From assembly GCA_025463965.1 (NCBI GenBank), contig JAODBN010000245.1:1-8953 (forward strand): a stretch of 8,953 nt of DNA, written 5' to 3'. Positions within the stretch are counted from its first letter, which is position 1; the number at the start of each line of letters is the position of its first letter. The notes under the pieces are model-generated. The model had not been told where the DNA came from and searched no databases. It saw nothing but the letters and a program-made list of their open reading frames with translations. Of this stretch, positions 6,837 through 8,953 are shown piece by piece. Position numbers and translations under genes: made by a program. Source of the stretch: Acidimicrobiaceae bacterium. GTDB lineage: Bacteria; Actinomycetota; Acidimicrobiia; Acidimicrobiales; Bog-793.

Positions 6837-7391
6837 TCAGGCGGTTCTCAGCCCGTACCTCGGCATCAGTGCCGGCTCGATCTCGCTACGAGCCGGGTTG
6901 GCTTGGTCACGCGGCGACAGGACCGGATCGCTCAGTGCCCAGTCGGCCCCGATCTCCGGGTCGTCCCATGCGACTCCGAGCTCGTCGGCCGGGTTGTAGT
7001 AGCCGTCCACGAGGTAGGTGAGGGTCAGGTCCGTGAGACTGGCGAATCCGTGCGCCACGCCGGGGGGGATGAACAGGCCCTTCTCGTCGTCACCACCGAG
7101 GTCGACGAGAAGCGTCGCCCGCTCGGTCGGCGAGCCCTGCCGCAGGTCGTGCAGCACGACGCGGGCGCGGCCACGGGTCAGGTACCAATAGTCGGCCTGA
7201 TGGAGGTGATAGTGCAGGCCGACGATGGCGCCCGCTTCCTTGTCGGAGCGGTTCCCCTGGATCATCTCCCGGCCGAGGGGGAACCAGGAGCGGCGGTAGG
7301 TCTCGATGAACCGTCCCCGGAGGTCACCGTGGACCGACGGGGTGACCACGAGCACGTCGCGGATCTGGGGTGACTCGACGACTTCGGCCAC
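6837..7391 (-). CDS. RmlC/RfbC-family cupin, dTDP-4-dehydrorhamnose 3,5-epimerase-like
   Basis: A 184-aa cupin of the RmlC family, which normally epimerises dTDP-4-keto-6-deoxyglucose for rhamnose synthesis. Family features: DLRGRFIETY (23-32), QGNRS (45-49), GLHYH (H60), HDLRQGSPTE (81-90), FIPPGVAHGF (107-116), LTYLVDGYYNPADELGVAWD (124-143). Two positions differ from classical RmlC. The Arg of RGLH is Val57, and the Lys of the QxK segment appears to be Asp67 (QADYW). It may therefore be a paralogue with another reaction. The GTG at 7391 is preferred because AGGA sits 7 nt upstream and length then fits the family; an extension to 7460 adds 23 poorly conserved residues. No rmlA, rmlB or rmlD lies nearby. 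It is in the same direction as the RodZ-tail gene and may be cotranscribed. Confidence 0.85.
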   Translation of the reverse strand: MAEVVESPQIRDVLVVTPSVHGDLRGRFIETYRRSWFPLGREMIQGNRSDKEAGAIVGLHYHLHQADYWYLTRGRARVVLHDLRQGSPTERATLLVDLGGDDEKGLFIPPGVAHGFASLTDLTLTYLVDGYYNPADELGVAWDDPEIGADWALSDPVLSPRDQANPARSEIEPALMPRYGLRTA

Positions 7392-7396
7392 AAGCG

Positions 7397-7403
7397 TTTC
7401 CTT
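7397..7403 (-). promoter_or_regulatory. Ribosome binding site of the RmlC-like gene
   Basis: AAGGAAA on the minus strand, with AGGA ending 7 nt before the GTG at 7391. It lies in a purine-rich stretch unlike the surrounding GC-rich DNA and supports the 7391 start over 7460. Confidence 0.6.
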
Positions 7404-7447
7404 TTTCCTGTGGCCTTCCGAGGCTCGTCCCCGGGTGACCGGCCGAG

Positions 7448-7453
7448 AATCTA
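7448..7453 (-). promoter_or_regulatory. Possible -10 element for the RmlC-like gene
   Basis: TAGATT on the minus strand, matching TANNNT, about 57 bp before the GTG at 7391. No clear -35 is visible. If used, the transcript starts inside the 110-bp gap after mutY and separates the epimerase-like gene from mutY. Confidence 0.3.
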
Positions 7454-7461
7454 GCGGCACA

Positions 7462-7493
7462 CCCGCCCGGCCAAGGGCCGGACGGTCGGCGGG
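7462..7493 (-). terminator. GC-rich hairpin after mutY, possible terminator
   Basis: Just after the mutY stop the minus strand reads CCGGCC-CTT-GGCCGG (7467-7481), a perfect 6-bp stem. It can be extended by an outer CCCGC/GCGGG pairing with a 7-nt bulge. No U-run follows, so it would be a weak or non-classical terminator, or a stability element. Confidence 0.35.
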
Positions 7494-7500
7494 CGCAACG

Positions 7501-8325
7501 TCAGGGCAGGTTCAGGTCGCCGTTCGGCTCGCGCACAAGCATCTGCTCGCTCACGAGGTCGTCGATCACGCGCTCGAGGTGGACGTTCGCGAGGGCCTCG
7601 GGAGCAAGCGCCGAAAGGCTCGCTCGGGTCACGGTGCCGGCGCACGCCAGGCGCAACAAGGCGCCCCGTAGCTGACGGTCCGAGCCCGCGAAAGGTGCCT
7701 GGCGGGTCGAGGTTCCCGCCGAGCCGACCGCGGGGTCCACCAGTCCGAGTGGGTCGTTTCGCCTCCAGGCGCAGGCGTCGGCGGTCCGCACCGGGCAGTC
7801 GGCGCATGCCGGTGTGCGCGACCGGCAGACGAGGCTGCCGAAATCCATCAGCGCCAGGTTCCATGCCCGGGAGTCGGCGACGGGAACGAGGTCGTCGGCG
7901 CGCTTTTGGGCGAGCGAGGGGCGAAGTGGTGCGCCGGCGACTGCTCGGGCCAGCACTCGGCCAACGTTGGTGTCGAGGACCCCGACGGGCTGGTCAAACG
8001 CAAACGCCGCGACGGCACGCGCTGTGTAGCGGCCCACCCCCGGCAGAGCGAGAAGGCTTGCGAGGTCCTTTGGGACACGGCCGCCGTGGCGGCCTTCGAT
8101 GGCGCCGGCCGCTGCCGCGAGGTTCAGCGCGCGCCGGTTGTAGCCAAGGCCCGACCAGTGCCGCAGCACCTCACCGGGCCCGGCGAGCGCCATCGTCGCT
8201 GGCGAGGGAAATCGTGCAAGAAACCCAGGGAAGCGCTCCGCCACCCGTGCTGCCTGCGTCTGGGCAAGCATTACCTCGGACACGAGGACGGCCCAGGGGT
8301 CGCGCGTCGTGCGCCAGGGCAACAC
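7501..8325 (-). CDS. mutY: MutY, A/G-specific adenine DNA glycosylase (start uncertain)
   Basis: MutY removes adenine mispaired with 8-oxoguanine in base excision repair. With the GTG start: LPWRTTRDPWAVLVSEVML carries the catalytic E17, then the helix-hairpin-helix LPGVGRYTARAVAAF (94-108), the catalytic D118 in VLDTNVGRVLAR, and four cluster cysteines C167, C174, C177, C185. Y100 replaces the Lys of endonuclease III, which points to a monofunctional glycosylase. No C-terminal NUDIX-like 8-oxoG recognition domain follows; only about 75 residues of a winged-helix-like tail remain, as in other short MutYs. The GTG is the first ATG/GTG/TTG, but upstream codons continue the family N-terminal helix (LRSWWEPGPRAARDVLPWR). 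The true start may be a CTG at 8367. The spacing between the last two cysteines is 7 rather than 5 residues. Confidence 0.92.
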   Translation of the reverse strand: MLPWRTTRDPWAVLVSEVMLAQTQAARVAERFPGFLARFPSPATMALAGPGEVLRHWSGLGYNRRALNLAAAAGAIEGRHGGRVPKDLASLLALPGVGRYTARAVAAFAFDQPVGVLDTNVGRVLARAVAGAPLRPSLAQKRADDLVPVADSRAWNLALMDFGSLVCRSRTPACADCPVRTADACAWRRNDPLGLVDPAVGSAGTSTRQAPFAGSDRQLRGALLRLACAGTVTRASLSALAPEALANVHLERVIDDLVSEQMLVREPNGDLNLP

Positions 8326-8386
8326 ATCCCGTGCCGCCCTGGGTCCCGGCTCCCACCAGGAGCGCAGGGCGAGCGCGAAAGCCGCG

Positions 8387-8815
8387 CTACTCCTCGCGGG
8401 CAGGTCGGGTGGAGAAGGCGAGCGACCAGTCGTCGTTGGCGTCGCCGTCGATGACCATGCTCCAGCGGTAGCGGTGACCGGGAGCGAGCGGGAGAGGGCC
8501 GAAGTTCAGCGCGAGTGCGACGTCGACCGGGCTGCCCGGGGGGACGGCAGGCGGGCGTGCCACCTCGAAGTCGCCCCGCACTTCGATCGCCTGGGGCCCG
8601 TCAATGGCCTCGGCGATGACCGGGTTGCCGTCCTCGTCGGCAAGGAAGAGCTCCCAGTGGTGTGCCTGGTCGAGCTCGCTCCATTCGACGTCGATCTTGA
8701 GGGCGATCGCCGTGGGCGTGGGGTCGGGGCCGATCAGGCTCCATCCTCCGCCAAGCACGTAAAGCTTGCCGTCGGCGACCTGGGCGGCATCGCATAGGAG
8801 CATGGTCACGCGCAT
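8387..8815 (-). CDS. DUF6941-like conserved hypothetical protein
   Basis: A 142-aa protein resembling a conserved actinobacterial family of unknown function, which I believe is DUF6941. This assignment is from memory of the pattern. Visible features: TMLLCDAAQVADGKLYVLGG near the N-terminus, WSLIGPDPTPTAIALKIDVE, a central acidic stretch (FLADEDGNPV), the hydrophobic NFGPLPLAPGHRYRW, and the C-terminal DWSLAFSTRPAREE. It looks like a compact soluble beta-sandwich with no signal peptide or membrane segment. I start at the ATG at 8815, because a TATCGT box sits 7 bp upstream and suggests a leaderless message. GTG at 8824 and 8809 and ATG at 8803 are alternatives, and none has a good ribosome site. 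Its stop lies 61 bp before the first canonical mutY start, and the likely true mutY N-terminus may begin close to it. Confidence 0.75.
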   Translation of the reverse strand: MRVTMLLCDAAQVADGKLYVLGGGWSLIGPDPTPTAIALKIDVEWSELDQAHHWELFLADEDGNPVIAEAIDGPQAIEVRGDFEVARPPAVPPGSPVDVALALNFGPLPLAPGHRYRWSMVIDGDANDDWSLAFSTRPAREE

Positions 8816-8822
8816 CGCCCGC

Positions 8823-8828
8823 ACGATA
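8823..8828 (-). promoter_or_regulatory. Probable -10 element, leaderless DUF6941-like gene
   Basis: TATCGT on the minus strand ends 7 nt before the ATG at 8815. This distance would place the transcription start at or next to the start codon. Absence of a Shine-Dalgarno agrees with a leaderless transcript. The -35 region is weak (TGAAGC with a 17-bp spacer). Confidence 0.45.
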
Positions 8829-8880
8829 GCCGCCGACGGGAGCGGGCTTCACCGTCTCCATCCCCAGCCCGGCCTGCCGC

Positions 8881-8886
8881 TACCCT
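8881..8886 (+). promoter_or_regulatory. Probable -10 element, leaderless right-edge gene
   Basis: TACCCT on the plus strand is followed by 6 nt (GCTTCG) and then the GTG at 8893. This is the spacing expected if transcription begins at the start codon. No Shine-Dalgarno is present, as expected for a leaderless actinobacterial message. Confidence 0.5.
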
Positions 8887-8892
8887 GCTTCG

Positions 8893-8953
8893 GTGGGCGA
8901 GCTCGGACTGCGCAACGACGTCTACCGGCGCCCGCTCGCCACCGCTCTCGAGC
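8893..8953 (+). CDS. Start of a plus-strand gene, cut by the window edge
   Basis: Twenty codons are visible from the GTG: MGELGLRNDVYRRPLATALE. This is too short for a firm assignment. The helix ending in LATALE, together with the neighbourhood of mutY, would fit the N-terminus of the c-di-AMP synthase DisA. In actinobacteria disA is often found close to mutY, usually with radA. That identification is a guess based on synteny. Support for a real gene comes from the TACCCT box 6 bp upstream and from the position divergent to the DUF6941-like gene. Confidence 0.5.
   Translation, partial: MGELGLRNDVYRRPLATALE

Noticed and set aside
5918..7021. 367-codon plus-strand open frame
   Set aside because: It is antisense to the RodZ-tail and RmlC-like genes, is very Arg-rich, and has no recognisable motif or initiation signal.
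7392..7460. 23-residue N-terminal extension of the RmlC-like protein
   Set aside because: No ribosome site precedes the GTG at 7460, while a good one precedes 7391; the extension is not family-like.

Overview
The window is high-GC bacterial DNA. Tightly packed genes, frequent GTG starts, 4-bp stop/start overlaps and two probable leaderless promoters of the TANNNT type all suggest an actinobacterium. The gene set and its divergence would fit a deep lineage such as Acidimicrobiia, but that placement is inference. No rRNA, tRNA, CRISPR, transposase, integrase or attachment site was seen.

Region 1 (1-4374, minus strand) is a SUF iron-sulfur cluster assembly operon, read right to left: sufB, a small four-cysteine protein of unknown function, sufD, a Rieske-type ferredoxin, then sufC, which runs off the left edge. 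SufB, SufC and SufD form the SufBC2D scaffold ATPase. The unknown protein, sufD and the Rieske gene are joined by GTGA and ATGA overlaps, so they are probably translated as one coupled unit. Any sufS, sufU or sufT would lie beyond position 1.

Region 2 (4375-4638) is a divergent intergenic stretch. It carries a likely sufB promoter, tandem hairpins in the sufB leader and a short imperfect direct repeat. No sufR-like repressor gene is present on this side. Region 3 (4639-5235, plus) is a GmhA-like SIS-domain sugar-phosphate isomerase.

Region 4 (5252-8815, minus) holds four genes, also read right to left. They are a DUF6941-like protein, a MutY adenine DNA glycosylase with an unclear start and unusual 4Fe-4S cysteine spacing, an RmlC/RfbC-fold sugar-epimerase relative with altered active-site residues, and a large proline-rich two-membrane-segment protein ending in a RodZ/DUF4115-like beta domain. 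A divergent plus-strand gene begins at 8893 and leaves the window. Its first 20 codons are compatible with, but do not prove, the DisA family that is often found near mutY in actinobacteria.

The best candidate for something undescribed is the four-cysteine protein embedded between sufB and sufD. The RmlC-like enzyme with replaced catalytic positions and the RodZ-tail protein come next.
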